A stretch of DNA of 64,000 bases, taken from contig NC_089313.1 in assembly GCF_036669915.1 (NCBI RefSeq), positions 16,111,575 through 16,175,574 of the forward strand, given 5' to 3'. The number at the start of each line of letters is the position of its first letter. The stretch's first letter is position 1. Under the pieces are notes generated by a model. It was not told the DNA's origin. It saw nothing but the letters and a program-made list of their open reading frames with translations, and ran no database searches. Positions 25,892 through 42,308 of the stretch are shown piece after piece. A program made the translations under genes and the position numbers. The stretch comes from Pocillopora verrucosa (lineage: Eukaryota > Cnidaria > Anthozoa > Scleractinia > Pocilloporidae).

Positions 25892-27122
25892 TACCTGTAC
25901 ATATTGCAAACGACAATTGAAAAAAAATCAATTCGTACATACGCCCGTATAATCCCGTGGTTTAAAATATTTATCCTAGAAGTGCTCCATGAAATTCACG
26001 AGAACGAAACATTTTTCAGGTTCTTTAATACGAAAAACGGCGGTAAATGGGAGCTAGAAACCTCTGCTCTTCTACAGCTCCCAAAGCTTTCGGCAATGCA
26101 GCCCTTGGTGGTAGTAAAGCGAGGAAATGAAATTCAGGAACACCGGTTCCTTGGTATCCCATTATTGAACGTACAAATATAAGTTGCGCGCGCTAAGCGT
26201 AGGAATACTCATGTGTTTATACGTTGTCGATTTCATTGGCTGGAGTAAGTGTATTTTCCAACAGCAGGTAATGCCTGGTGAATGCCTCTGCTGACGCACG
26301 TTACCCGATTTTGATTGAACTAAAAACCTATTAAGAGCTCAGAAAACGAAAGTCAAATATGACCGTGAGGCACTATGGCGCATACTAAGCTTTACATCGC
26401 CTTACTGCCACCAAATTCTTTTTGCGTTGGAGTTGTAAATATTTAGTGCTTAGTACAACTTTTAATAATAATTTTTTTACCCGATATTGTAGTACGTTGT
26501 ACAGGAAAATGATATTGAGAACATCATGAATATGCTGAGGGTGTAAACTTGTCTTAGAGCTGACGTTTAATAGTAAAAAAAAAACAAAACAAAACAAAAA
26601 AGCCATTTCATCCGAAACGGAAAGAAAACTTTCCTTTGCTCGAAGTGAAATGGTGATATGAGAACTCGCTATTCTTACATCCTACTTAATTTTCTTAATT
26701 TTCTTACATCCTACTTTAAACTACCTCTTTTGCAAAGGTAGGTAACCACCCCTCCAATAGAACACGTAAGTCTGAACTAAGCGTCTGCTCTAAACTCCTC
26801 TCTCCCCGGCCCCAGCTTTCTCTTGGACTCCACGTGTACTTTCGAAACTGAATGGTGATCGAAATATTTACACCTTCCTTTCTAGTAAAGGATGAGGATT
26901 TCTGCTCTAGAAATAGAAAGTTGTGTAATTGTCCAAGAGATCTTCCTGTCAGTCTGTTGTTATCAATCCGGAAAGCCGAACATAAACATTGATGTCACCG
27001 TGACGTAGAGACCACACCACCGATTTGTGATCGCGGGCTCACACCGGTTTACGCAAGAGCTTCGGCCATCTTGACTGTGAACGCTTGGTACAACGTAACG
27101 GATAAGACTTTCTGCGTCCAGT
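25892..27122. other. LTV1 3' UTR and SMAP promoter region
   Basis: Intergenic region between two co-directional genes. A 92-codon plus-strand open frame at 25904-26182 directly follows the LTV1 stop and is probably UTR. No clear AATAAA was found for LTV1. An A-rich tract is at 26573-26600. The last 170 bp hold candidate promoter motifs for the SMAP gene. Confidence 0.5.
26968..27073 (+). promoter_or_regulatory. Candidate core promoter motifs of the SMAP gene
   Basis: Within 155 bp of the start codon lie CCGGAA (26968-26973, ETS-type), TGACGTAG (27001-27008, CRE-like) and CCATCTTG (27066-27073, a reverse YY1-type site). No TATA box is visible. This combination is typical of CpG-type housekeeping promoters; assignment rests on motif matches alone. 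Confidence 0.4.
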
Positions 27123-32402
<5,280 letters not shown>

Positions 32403-35400
32403 AGAAAATCAAGATGTTTTCAATATGTAAATAATGATCATAGTAATATGATTAATTAATATCTTGTATATTTGGTTACCGGTACCTGCGCTTGGTAACT
32501 GATTCGTTTAAAAGGGCAACCAGAGAAATGTGGTTGTTTTAATGAGACTCATTTGCATGTAATCTATCTTTGGTGTAAGAACTAAGCTTTACCTCAAGCC
32601 TTATCTGGTATGCTTTTTTAATGGAATGGGTTGGAGTTAAAGATTGAGGGAATAACTTATGACAGTTATGGTTTGATTTTGATATTACATAACTATAAGA
32701 TGAGGTAGTGTAAAACTAGACGATACATGCAAAGATCCTAGGTGGTGGTCTGATAATTATAATGTGTTATCTGCTTGAGAAGAAACATTGGAATCTCATG
32801 CACATGTGCTGTAAATTCTTACGCCACGCTTTCAGACGACTTTGTTGTTGCCACCCCAAATAACCCATAACTTACAAACTTATGTAGAAAAGAGAAATGC
32901 AAAGAAAAGCAGGGAATCTTCTTTAACATATTTTGCTAGTTATGTAGCCCTGTCAAGTATGGAACTGTTGTTTCTTTCATTTCATTTATGATCATAACAT
33001 TGTTTCTGTCAGTGCAATGATTTCTATTGATGTGGGGGACTGATTACACTGGGGAATGCAATTGCCATCATCATCATCATTCTTAAAAGTTTCATGAGTT
33101 ATACTAGTGGTATTGTTATTATAATTATTATTGTTGTGGTTATTTTCTTCAAAGTTGCCAGTTTTTGGCTGTTGCTATAGCTCAGCCATGTCACCAAGAA
33201 TCCAAAAATAGTTTTGAAGCAGTAATTTTATATGTACCATACAGAAGTGGTAACTCTGGCCTCTGTGCTAAAGGAAAGCAGTTGCACAGCAAATCTCAAA
33301 CCCTTCTAATAGTATGGGTTTGTCAAAAACCCTTTGTGTTCATATCTGGAAAAGGAAGTGAACTAAAAGTTTGTTTCAGAGAGCAGGTGTATGAATAGTT
33401 TCAGTTGAGGTTCAGTCGTATATCAGAAAGAAACATTGCAAATAATGTACTTCCTGGAATAAAATTTAAACTTTTATGCCATTTTGATTCTTAGATGAAT
33501 TAAAAAAGGGACTATTCTTGAACTGTGAATCATGCAGTGCAAAACATTTTTGGAACACCCGTCTTGAAATTTCTTCTTGTCAGTGTGTTGAATTAAGTTA
33601 TTGATATTACAACTGAGTGCATACTATTGATAAATTAAAAAATTTTCCTTGTCATTTCTCGCCAAAGGGTCAAAGTGATGATATACAATTTCATGCAGTT
33701 CTCTGGAGTTGTGTTCTGTTAATTGTCAGTTAACACTCTGATTCCTTGTATCCATCTCAACACCATCACTGTATTTCATGAGGTGTTAAATCTTTTGAAA
33801 CTGAGGGGTATTGACCTCATTACATTTTGAGTTAATCTTTTCTCTTTAACTGAGTTTGTTTAAAATTGCGACCAGTTAATCATCAATTGTTTTTCAGTCT
33901 ATTATTTTTTTGTACATTCAGCTTACAGTCCTTGCAATTAATTTAATTTTAAATGATTCTTGTAAATGCATATGGTGCTCTGTCTTTCCCTTGGCCTTCA
34001 CAAGCATTACCTTGTTAATTTTTGTTCAGTTTTCATATTTACTGCATAAGCTACTGATAAAGAAGATCCCAGTTTGTACATTCAAGGTGTACTATTGACA
34101 GTTTTGAAAACTAACTGCCTTTAAATAAGAGGAAACCTTTGAAATGATTATTGTTTAATGTGATGGATAGGCATGGTAGAATTGCTGCCAATAAACTTAA
34201 ATTATCAATGGTGAAGGTAACGTGAGATTTTGATAAAGATGATAAGCTTTGAATGTTGAACAAGTGATAAGATTGTTTAATTGAAAGAGCTTGTTGGAAC
34301 TTTTCAAGTCCAGTTTTTGTCTCTCATTTTCAGACTTACACAAATCTATTGGGGGGTAAGCAATCACATATTTTTTGTTCAACGTCCTCTTTGGCAAAAA
34401 TCATACGGTGGCTAAACAATCAGACATTTTTTTTATGAAGCAAAGTGTTGAATGGAAATGTTTGGTTTACAGCTATACATCAAACATGGGAACATGAGAG
34501 GTAGCTGAATGCTCAGGTGTGTTGGATGATGGTGTTTGATCATTTGAGTTCAGATTCATTCTTGTGCCTTGGGAAATTAAGGTTTTTGTTTTAATTTTTT
34601 CATCTTTCTCTCTTACCTTTAGTGAAAGTATCAGAGATAAGTAAGGTAGCTGTTGAGTTAAGTTGTTAACAATACTTAGAATGTAAGTCAGTTAGGGAGG
34701 TAGCAAATATTGTGTAAGCAATGTAACAGAAATAGTGAGTCTACTGAATAAAAGCTTGAGAAATGATTTGGTTCAAGTGTAATTTGATGCAGTTGAAAAG
34801 AGACCTAGAATTTTTTTTTTTCTTTTATACCTTTCAGGTTTCAAGGGAATTCCCTGCTATATCTTTTATAAATTATGCATACATGCATAATAAATAAGAG
34901 GAAATTTGAAAGATACAGTTCTTTAAAGGACTATCACAGGTTTAACAAGAGCATTCCCTTGGATTTCTTGATGCTTCTACACTGAAGGACATTTTAGTGG
35001 AAGAAAAAATGGCTTTTGAAAGGAAACTTTGTTTGGCACAAGAGCACATCAGTCTTGCAGCTTATAACATTCCCCCTCCTAATTTAACCAATCATTGTTC
35101 AATGGTCATTGACACACTGTGTAGACAGTCCTCAACTTGCCCTGTTATTTCGCAGTTGCAGATTATCAGCCAAATGTCAGATATTAAACTTATAGTCTGT
35201 ACAATCACCATGAACCCTTTCCTTCCAAATGTATTACCTCCACAAAGTAAAGAAGTTGAATCGAAGTTATATTTAATTTTTGGTAAGTTCTATTTATCAA
35301 CAACAGCCATTGTCTTTGACTTAAAAGAGTGGCTTAGAAATAAAACTTACTGGATAAGAAAATTTTTGTTTTGATTCAGCAGCACCAGTTCAACTCTAAA

Positions 35401-35946
35401 TCAAAAAGATACCTGAATAAATTTAATTTAAACCAAAGCATTAAAGTCTGTACATACATGTACATATATTGAGACCATAAATAATCTCATAAATCAATTC
35501 TTGAAATTTTTATAGATATTTATCTTAATAGGAATTGTTCAAAACAATTTACATAACTTAATGATGTGATACTTAGTCTAAAAAGCCAGGGTACAGAACT
35601 GTTCTATCTACAGTAATTGAAACTGATGATTGCATTACATGGCTACAATAGAAAAATTTTAAATCAGCTGGTTGCTTAATCAGAATTTTACAATAAATGG
35701 TCTACAAGTCCAAAGCCAAAAGATATCATTTATAAATGACTCTCTGAGTTTAAAATGTACATTAAAAATTCTCTTGTGAAGTACTAAACTGGTTATTGGC
35801 TGAAAAATGTTCTTTAAAATTGTGAGATAGTAAATCTTCTTGGTACAAAATAGTCAAGTACAGATGATGATGAGGAGAGTTTTAAGAAAATAATCAGTCA
35901 ATCTACTTTTTGTAAATACACTTTTAAAAAAACTATGAAACTCAGG
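32403..35946. other. SMAP 3' UTR and long AT-rich intergenic region
   Basis: About 3.5 kb between the converging SMAP and GalT-like genes. Plus-strand AATAAA signals are at 33458-33463, 34190-34195 and 34747-34752, so the SMAP 3' UTR may be long and have alternative ends. A 125-codon plus-strand frame at 34997-35374 has no recognised domain. No dispersed repeat of families A or B was seen here. Confidence 0.55.
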
Positions 35947-38267
35947 TCACATTGACCATCCTAACTGTTGTGCAATTGAAAAGGGATCCTCATTGACTAT
36001 GGCACTTCCATAAATCCTCATTCCACAAACATCAGAGGATGAATTTCTTACTCCTCCTCTGTCGACAAGGTGAGCCATAAAAGGCATTGCAATTTCACCC
36101 ATCTCCAAACTCTTGTTTTTCACTTCTTCAGCTGCTGCAACTTTTCTGAGCTTTCCCTTTTCAAGAGGTGGAAAGTGAACGCACAAATTGAAACATTCTG
36201 CACCAAACTTGTTAATAAGTGCCTCCACTGCTTCACTGATTGCCTGTTTGAAGTTATCATCAAAGTCCCATGAGATGACCTTAAACTCATAGCCACAAAA
36301 AGGTACTATATGGGCAAACACACAAGCTTCTCCAAACATCTTTGCAAGCCCAAGATTTCTGTGAGCAGTCACAAGGTCATCAAAATAGTTACAGCCAGGA
36401 TTTTCTGTTGAGTAATGTTTTGCAGCCTGTTTTAAGCGTTCCCACTGCCCATAATGGAAGTTCTCTGCTAGTAACATGTGTGAGTGTCCATGGTGTTGTG
36501 AAGCTCCTGCTCGTGCACGACAATTCCAGTTCATGATCGGGTAAATTGCCAGTGGGTTGTTTTTATGGGTAACTTCAAACCACTGAGTACACAAGTCCAA
36601 AATATCACACAGTTTTTTCTAAAATCAAATAAAAAAATCAGAAAAAAATTAACTTCCAAGGTCTGACTGAGTTTGAATATTCTCATTACCTGTTTGCTGG
36701 GTAGTGTATGGATATGATAGGGAGAGGTTATATGTTAATCACCTCTGGATGTTAAAGGTTGAAGGTTATTTGCTTTTTGGCTTTTTTTCTTTTCATATTC
36801 AAAAAGAAAAATAAGAAAAAGATCAACTCTATTTATGATGAAGATAAATAAGTAAAAAGACTTCCACTAACCTTGTTCATAAGGCTTGGTGGATGTTCCT
36901 TGAATACAACCATACTATGCAATCCATCATATTTTGCAACATTGGATGCCGTCAAACCACTTGCATTTTCCAATCGACCCCACTGATCTGAAATCATGTA
37001 ATGTGGTATAATTCAGACTTTTTCAAGAGAATAATTACAATATGTGAACATCATGGTATTACCTGCTGCAGTATAATCAAGTGGTGTGCAGAAGTCACAC
37101 TCTGGTACTTTGGAACCAAAAGGCATTTCTGCAGACTCCGAGGTAACAGGGTTTGTCTCCCCATTGTTAAGTGGTCTAAGGGCTCTTGCGCCATTAAAAC
37201 AGGTTTGATTGCAGGTCCAGCAGTCAAATACTCTAACTATTTAAGATAAAATCACAAGGTTAGTTGATGATGCACAATTTTTTGCAAAGAGCTTCATCAT
37301 ATCCACAGACACTTAAAAGATTTCCAACAATGTTCTGCAGACTTCCACAACTGGCCACAAGAGATCCATCATGTCTTTGCTCATAAACATTGGAGACTTC
37401 AAGGATAGTATGATCATTAAAGTAGACATTTCTTTCCTCTTATTAGTTTAAATCTAATTTCCAGGGTACATAAAGGAAAAAAATTTGATTATGTTTTTTC
37501 AGGGTCACCTTTATCCTTCCTTCAGTCTGCAAATGTGAGAGTTGGGCAATAAATAATTTTGCCTTTGTGATCTTCCCTCCCCTGTGGCTTATCTCCCCTG
37601 TAGCTAGTCTTTTGAAATATCACCCAATGCTCCCTTAGAAAGGATCAAAGGAAACTATTCTAACCCAGTTCCTAAACATTTCCTGAATGTTTCTGTGGAA
37701 CGTTTTCTACAAATACCCTAACAGATACCTCAACAAACCCTGCTAGAATCCTCAATATTCCTCACATTACTAATCATACCAGTTTCACCCAAATCTTCTG
37801 TCAAAACTCTTTGGGTTTTTAACTGATTAACCCCCCTACGTCATAATCGTGATTTATTTTTTATTCAGGCGTCGCAATCTCTATTTCAGTAACATCTAAG
37901 GGATAGGAATCGAACAGAGGGGCTGTCAGCACAGACTTCCACAAGGAAGGGGGTAGTAGGTATTCTATTTTAATAGACAAAGTTTTGCCTTTACAGAAGT
38001 TCTACATTTCTATGAAATTTGTGAATACCAACCAACAGTTTGATATTCCGCTCTTTTAATGGATTGGTCATCATTTATGTCGCCTGGGAGCTTGAACCAC
38101 CGAGTCAATTTCTCCTCAAATTTTTTGGGTATAGTCATTCGACTAGACTGCGTTGATACCCTGAAAATTCGATTAAATGGACCCCATGTTTCGTAGTTTG
38201 CTCCTCCATCTCCGCTTTTGAAAAAGTCTCCCAGCTCTAGGATAGATCTGACAGTTTTCCTAGTCAT
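35947..38267 (-). CDS. HIT-superfamily, GalT-like nucleotidyltransferase/phosphorylase
   Basis: Four coding exons on the minus strand: 38033-38267, 37063-37236, 36872-36987, 35947-36618; 1197 nt, 398 aa, in frame. The sequence GASQHHGHSHMLL contains H218-x-H220-x-H222, the histidine triad of the HIT superfamily, in the setting used by galactose-1-phosphate uridylyltransferase-like enzymes (GalT, ADP-glucose phosphorylase), where one histidine takes the nucleotidyl group. ECDFC (Cys125/Cys128) matches the zinc-binding CxxC of that group. An extra cluster CWTCNQTC (Cys84, 87, 91) lies upstream. The N-terminal 80 residues are basic and unassigned. The likely role is nucleotide-sugar or dinucleotide metabolism; the substrate cannot be told from sequence. 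Exon 2 is also open in a second frame, but only the chosen frame gives CDFC and joins both neighbours. Confidence 0.78.
36650..36765 (+). repeat. Family A repeat fragment
   Basis: Partial family A copy (attctcattacctgtttgct, gtatggatatgatagggaga, cacctctggatgttaaaggt) in the intron between the last two exons of the GalT-like gene. The left half of the element is missing. Confidence 0.6.
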
Positions 38268-38407
38268 TTTGGGCAGGCTGCTGCTCTTCGCAGTGCAAAT
38301 TTTGAAGAAGCCGGTTCGAAACGTGGATAGTTGCGCGCCTACTTTTTAAAGCCTTTCTGCCAGCAGATGCACCAGTGGAGCATGCGCACTTTTAACAATA
38401 AATCAAG
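38268..38407. promoter_or_regulatory. Bidirectional promoter of the GalT-like gene and MRGBP
   Basis: Only 140 bp separate the start codons of two divergent genes. The interval holds gcatgcgcac (38380-38389), a close match to the NRF-1 palindrome. The MRGBP start codon itself lies in caagatggcg (38404-38413), a YY1-type motif. There is no TATA box. Such short head-to-head spacing with NRF-1/YY1 sites is typical of shared housekeeping promoters. Confidence 0.65.
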
Positions 38408-40695
38408 ATGGCGTCTACAGAAGAAGTCTTGGTCTGGACCCCAGAACTCGAAGTCAGTTTGTTTCATTCCATGAAAGGGCACAAGCCAGTCGGTGAGTCT
38501 GCGTTTTATTTACAAACAGAGTTTTTGTCATTGAATTTTGTAAAAGTGTTTTCTCTTCGTTTTACAGGAATAAATCGACATTTTCATATGGCGTGTATTC
38601 ACGACAAATTCGCGACGTCAACTGGGAAACGAAATATTTCTTCGAAACAAATCTGGGAGCACTTACAAGAATTGTACAATCTACAAGCTTTGGTGAGTAT
38701 TCTCACCAGGATACTTTTTCTTTTTCTAACGTTGTCTGTTGATTTAAGGAAAATCTAACCCTACTACCATCCGACTACGTTCGTAAATTTTCGTTGGAGT
38801 TTCTTCACAATTTGCAGAGATGATTTATATTAGCGATAAGGAAGTTCAGTTTTACAATTTAATAGTCCTTAAGTTATTTCTTTATTGTTTTGTTCATTAT
38901 TTCTCTGTTTGTTTATGGTAAGCGTCGAATGGGCGCTACCCAGCTAAACCGTCTCTTGAATCTGTCCTTTCGGCGAATGTTTTGTTTAAGAACCGAGAGT
39001 GCACTGGGTACTAGATCAGGAAATGAGGAACTATGAGAGAGGAATTGAGAACTGTGGAATCGGATTTTTTTTTTTTTAAATTTGTGTTTTATTATTTCTA
39101 TCTAAGGAAAGAAGCAGGAAACTTATGTTTTTTTTTTCATTAATACAGGATGATCTTGAAAACCTCCCATTTCCAAATGATGAAACAGAATTTAATTTAC
39201 CTGATGAAATATTTGAGTCTAATGCAAAGCCTCATTCATCGGCATCTGAATCCTCTGCTGTGGCAGATGAAGGCATGACAGGTAAAGAATAAGACTTTCT
39301 TATTTATCGCTTTAACTCCTAAGAATGACTAGCACCTAATTTCTCCTTACAATGTCACCCCTGAATCAAACATTTTCTCATGAGAATAGAAGAAATGATC
39401 ACCAATGAAAGAAGTTATCAACTGTTGAACAATTCTCCTTGCCAGCACTGTAGGAAATGTATAGAGGAAGGTATGGAGAATTTGCAAACTGATCTAAGGG
39501 ACTACAGGGTTAGGTTGTTTTTCAATTTTCTATTATTATTTTTTTAAATTGATCATGAAATAAAAAAAAAATAAATTATTTTCCTTTCCAAGGAAAATTG
39601 TGAGTTCAAAATTGGGCATTGAGAAGAACCATAAGGTGCCTTAGAAGTGCATTTTAACTCTGAATTAATTTTACTTTGCCCTAGTTTACATCTGTCTCTG
39701 TAAAATATGATGAAAATGCAATCAAAGTAAGTCATTTATTGAAAAATTACAACCTTCTGTGAACCCTGGATGATTAACATTTTCATTGTGATCAATTTTT
39801 GTGGTAAGCAAAGGAATTGTTGTACAAAAATTTTAAAAAGAGCTTACACAATATTTGAAGGTTGAAGATCAAATATTTTACATGATAGAGTGAAAAAAAC
39901 CCTGAAAGTGAAACAGATAAATTAAGGTGCTTACCCAAGGTTAGAAAAAAACTGAAAAAAGAAAAGGAAATAGTTTAAAATTCAGATTTGTATCCCTAAT
40001 GTTGTTGGATATTGTCTTAACCCCCTTGTTTCCCAGATCTTGACTATTTTAAATTTCTTGTGTTTAATAAATTCCTTTCAATACTACAATTTCTGATTTA
40101 TTTTTAAATCATATCAGCCTCCTAGCTGAAAGTTTCCTTTATTCCCATCACTGGTCTGCCTGATAATGTGTTGATGGTGTTAGGAGATTTTCCTTGTCGA
40201 CCTCTCCTGAGAGTGAAAGGGTCAAGAAACCATTTACTCTTTGATCTCTTAGAGTGACTAGTGACAATATTACCCCTGAACCACAGATATTTTTGATTGT
40301 TAAACAAATTCTCCTTAGCAACACCATATGAAATGTATGGAGGTAAGTATGGAGAACTTATCTGACTGGCATTATAGTGTCATGGGTTTATACCTATGGC
40401 TTATGAAATTTTCTTTTGTATTTTTTTGCTCCCTATCTACTTCCCCATCTATTTAGTGTAACTTTCATTCATATGCATCAGCATGATTTTAAGACTGTAA
40501 ATTCCCTAATAGGAGATTGTGATCTTGATTTTAGCTCTTCTTAAACTCAAACTTCAAGGGTTGGCCAGTAATTCACCAAATGCATCCACTCCTGACTCAT
40601 CACCAAAGAGAAAAAGGACACGACAAGTGAACAGTGCAAGTTCATCGCAGCCATCATCTCCTCATCCCCCTTCATCTGCGAAGAGAAGGCGGTAA
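38408..40695 (+). CDS. MRGBP: MRG/MORF4L-binding protein (Eaf7 family)
   Basis: Subunit of the NuA4/TIP60 histone acetyltransferase complex that binds MRG15 in the nucleus. Exons: 38408-38492, 38568-38692, 39149-39281, 40535-40695; 504 nt, 167 aa. The conserved Eaf7/MRGBP core fills the first half: [21 protein letters not shown], then [15 protein letters not shown], then [18 protein letters not shown], and [16 protein letters not shown]. The second half is Ser/Pro-rich and ends in KRRR, a likely nuclear localisation signal, as in vertebrates. It is shorter than human MRGBP (about 204 aa), lacking its acidic N-terminal extension and part of the linker. The start is the only Met before the conserved block. 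Divergent from the GalT-like gene. Confidence 0.93.
39309..39515 (+). repeat. Foldback/MITE-like repeat, family B
   Basis: Family B copy in MRGBP intron 3, beginning gctttaactcctaagaatga. It contains atgtcacccctgaatcaaac, gaaatgatcaccaatgaa and ttctccttgccagcac, and ends 27 bp after the exon on its left. Confidence 0.7.
40018..40223 (+). repeat. Foldback/MITE-like repeat, family A (diverged)
   Basis: Diverged family A copy with ends ttaacccccttgtttcccag and gagagtgaaagggtcaag, in MRGBP intron 3. Confidence 0.55.
40234..40382 (+). repeat. Foldback/MITE-like repeat, family B (shortened)
   Basis: Shortened family B copy immediately after the family A copy ending near 40223. It has tctcttagagtgactag, atattacccctgaaccac, gttaaacaaattctcctt and a gcattatagtgtcatgggtt end. 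Three repeats therefore fill most of MRGBP intron 3. Confidence 0.6.
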
Positions 40696-42308
40696 CAATG
40701 TAATCTCTGTTGAGGTGATTGATGTACAGTTTAAAGAAGTAAATTATATGTATCAGTTTCAATAGTTGCTATCATTTGATGATAACTCATTGAAGGCATA
40801 ATTAAGAATTTATAGGTAGTTGTTGCTTAGTAAGCAAGAAAGCAATTCTTTTTTTTTTAAAAAAAATTATTTTGTATCTATAAAGGTGAGGAATCTTTAG
40901 ATTATTTGGTGTTTGAGGTGTTTCTTGTTGATTCATATGGATATTTATTAGCTTATCTCCTACTTTACTTATTGAATGTAGAATAATTTTGTCTTTTACT
41001 TTGTCTTTGAAAGTAGCTCTTCATAATACACTTTGTCTGGATTTTAACTGTTGAAACTGCTGAAGAAGGGGAAGAATTATTCTTTTCTTTTGAAAACTCT
41101 TTGTATAAAAAATTATTGGAGCAGTATTCTCCTTTTCTGCGATAATCAGTAAAATTTACTGCCTGTAGTATTTCTTATTACCATCTTAAATGGGTTGGAA
41201 TTCTTGAAAATTCAACAGATGAAAGGACTGCCCTAGTGATTTGAAAATTTATTTTACCTTTCATGCTCAAAACGAGGTAAAACACTGTCAAAGTGTTTTC
41301 TGGTTTTCATTTATTCTGGTCTGATGGACTCAAATCTTAACTTGTCTCCAACAAAATAAGGGTTTGAGTTTTGAGAAGGAGGTTCACCCACTCTGGTTGT
41401 ATATGTACCTCCATTCTCGTATTCTGATAGAGGGAAGGTCCAAAAGTAGGAGTTTATATACATTTGGAACTGTCAACAAGAGTGTTTTTGGAGTTTTGAT
41501 TGTTCAAGTACCAAGAATTGTGAGAATCTTAATTATATATGTATATAACATAGAAGGTACTATTACATGTTAGGAATTTATTAATAAAATTGCCAGAAAC
41601 TACAAAACCATTGTTTGTCTGCTGTTGTTTTTAAAATGGTGAAGCAAGTGATTGCTTTATACATTTTAGTTGTGCTTCTTGTAAACAAGGTGGTTTGCAG
41701 TCTGAAATTGGCTTATTTCATTCTTTTCTTTTTCAACATAAGCAAGTGGAATAGTTTTATTTTTAAAAACTTCCTGGTAGCATCCATCAATCTATCTAAC
41801 CTAGCTTTCTAAGAACAATAAGTAAATGATGACATGTATTCTAGATTCCCTTGTTCCTTGTGCTCTCACATAATCTTTTGATTATAATCTTTTTATGTGT
41901 AGAAAAATTTTTGAGGATTATGAACTGGCTCATGTTGCTATGACATCCTCATTCATCCTCTTCACCTTTTTTGGGACAGAAGGCTGAAACCATCCCTAAG
42001 CACTGTAAAATATAGGTGAGATAGAGTTGCATTGTAACTTTGTTTTATAGCTTTATTACCAAAACTTACTCAAAATTGCTTAATGAGTAAAAATTCAATA
42101 AAAAGTGAGCTTTTTTAAATCTGAAAAATTCACAATTGTTCTTATTTACACTTGAGATGGACATAAACTTTGGCACTTGTGAGTGGCACCAAGTAACATT
42201 CCTTTCATCATCAAAATGCAAGCAACTTCAAACTGGGACTATGGTTCAGAGCCCCCCTTAAAGATTTTCTATAGCATAGATCATAAGTCTTTGATCTTAT
42301 TTCCTCTT
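40696..42308. other. Convergent 3' region of MRGBP and aminopeptidase 1
   Basis: About 1.6 kb between two converging genes. An AATAAA for MRGBP is at 41583-41588, and a minus-strand AATAAA for the aminopeptidase is at 42052-42057. Open frames of 60-70 codons here are AT-rich and show no domain. No repeat or RNA gene was recognised. Confidence 0.55.
41583..41588 (+). terminator. Polyadenylation signal of MRGBP
   Basis: AATAAA about 890 bp after the MRGBP stop codon, in AT-rich DNA. It is the clearest plus-strand hexamer before the next gene. Confidence 0.45.

Noticed and set aside
37063..37236. Alternative open frame in exon 2 of the GalT-like gene
   Set aside because: It needs a donor phase not compatible with exon 1 and loses the CDFC motif and the join to exon 3.
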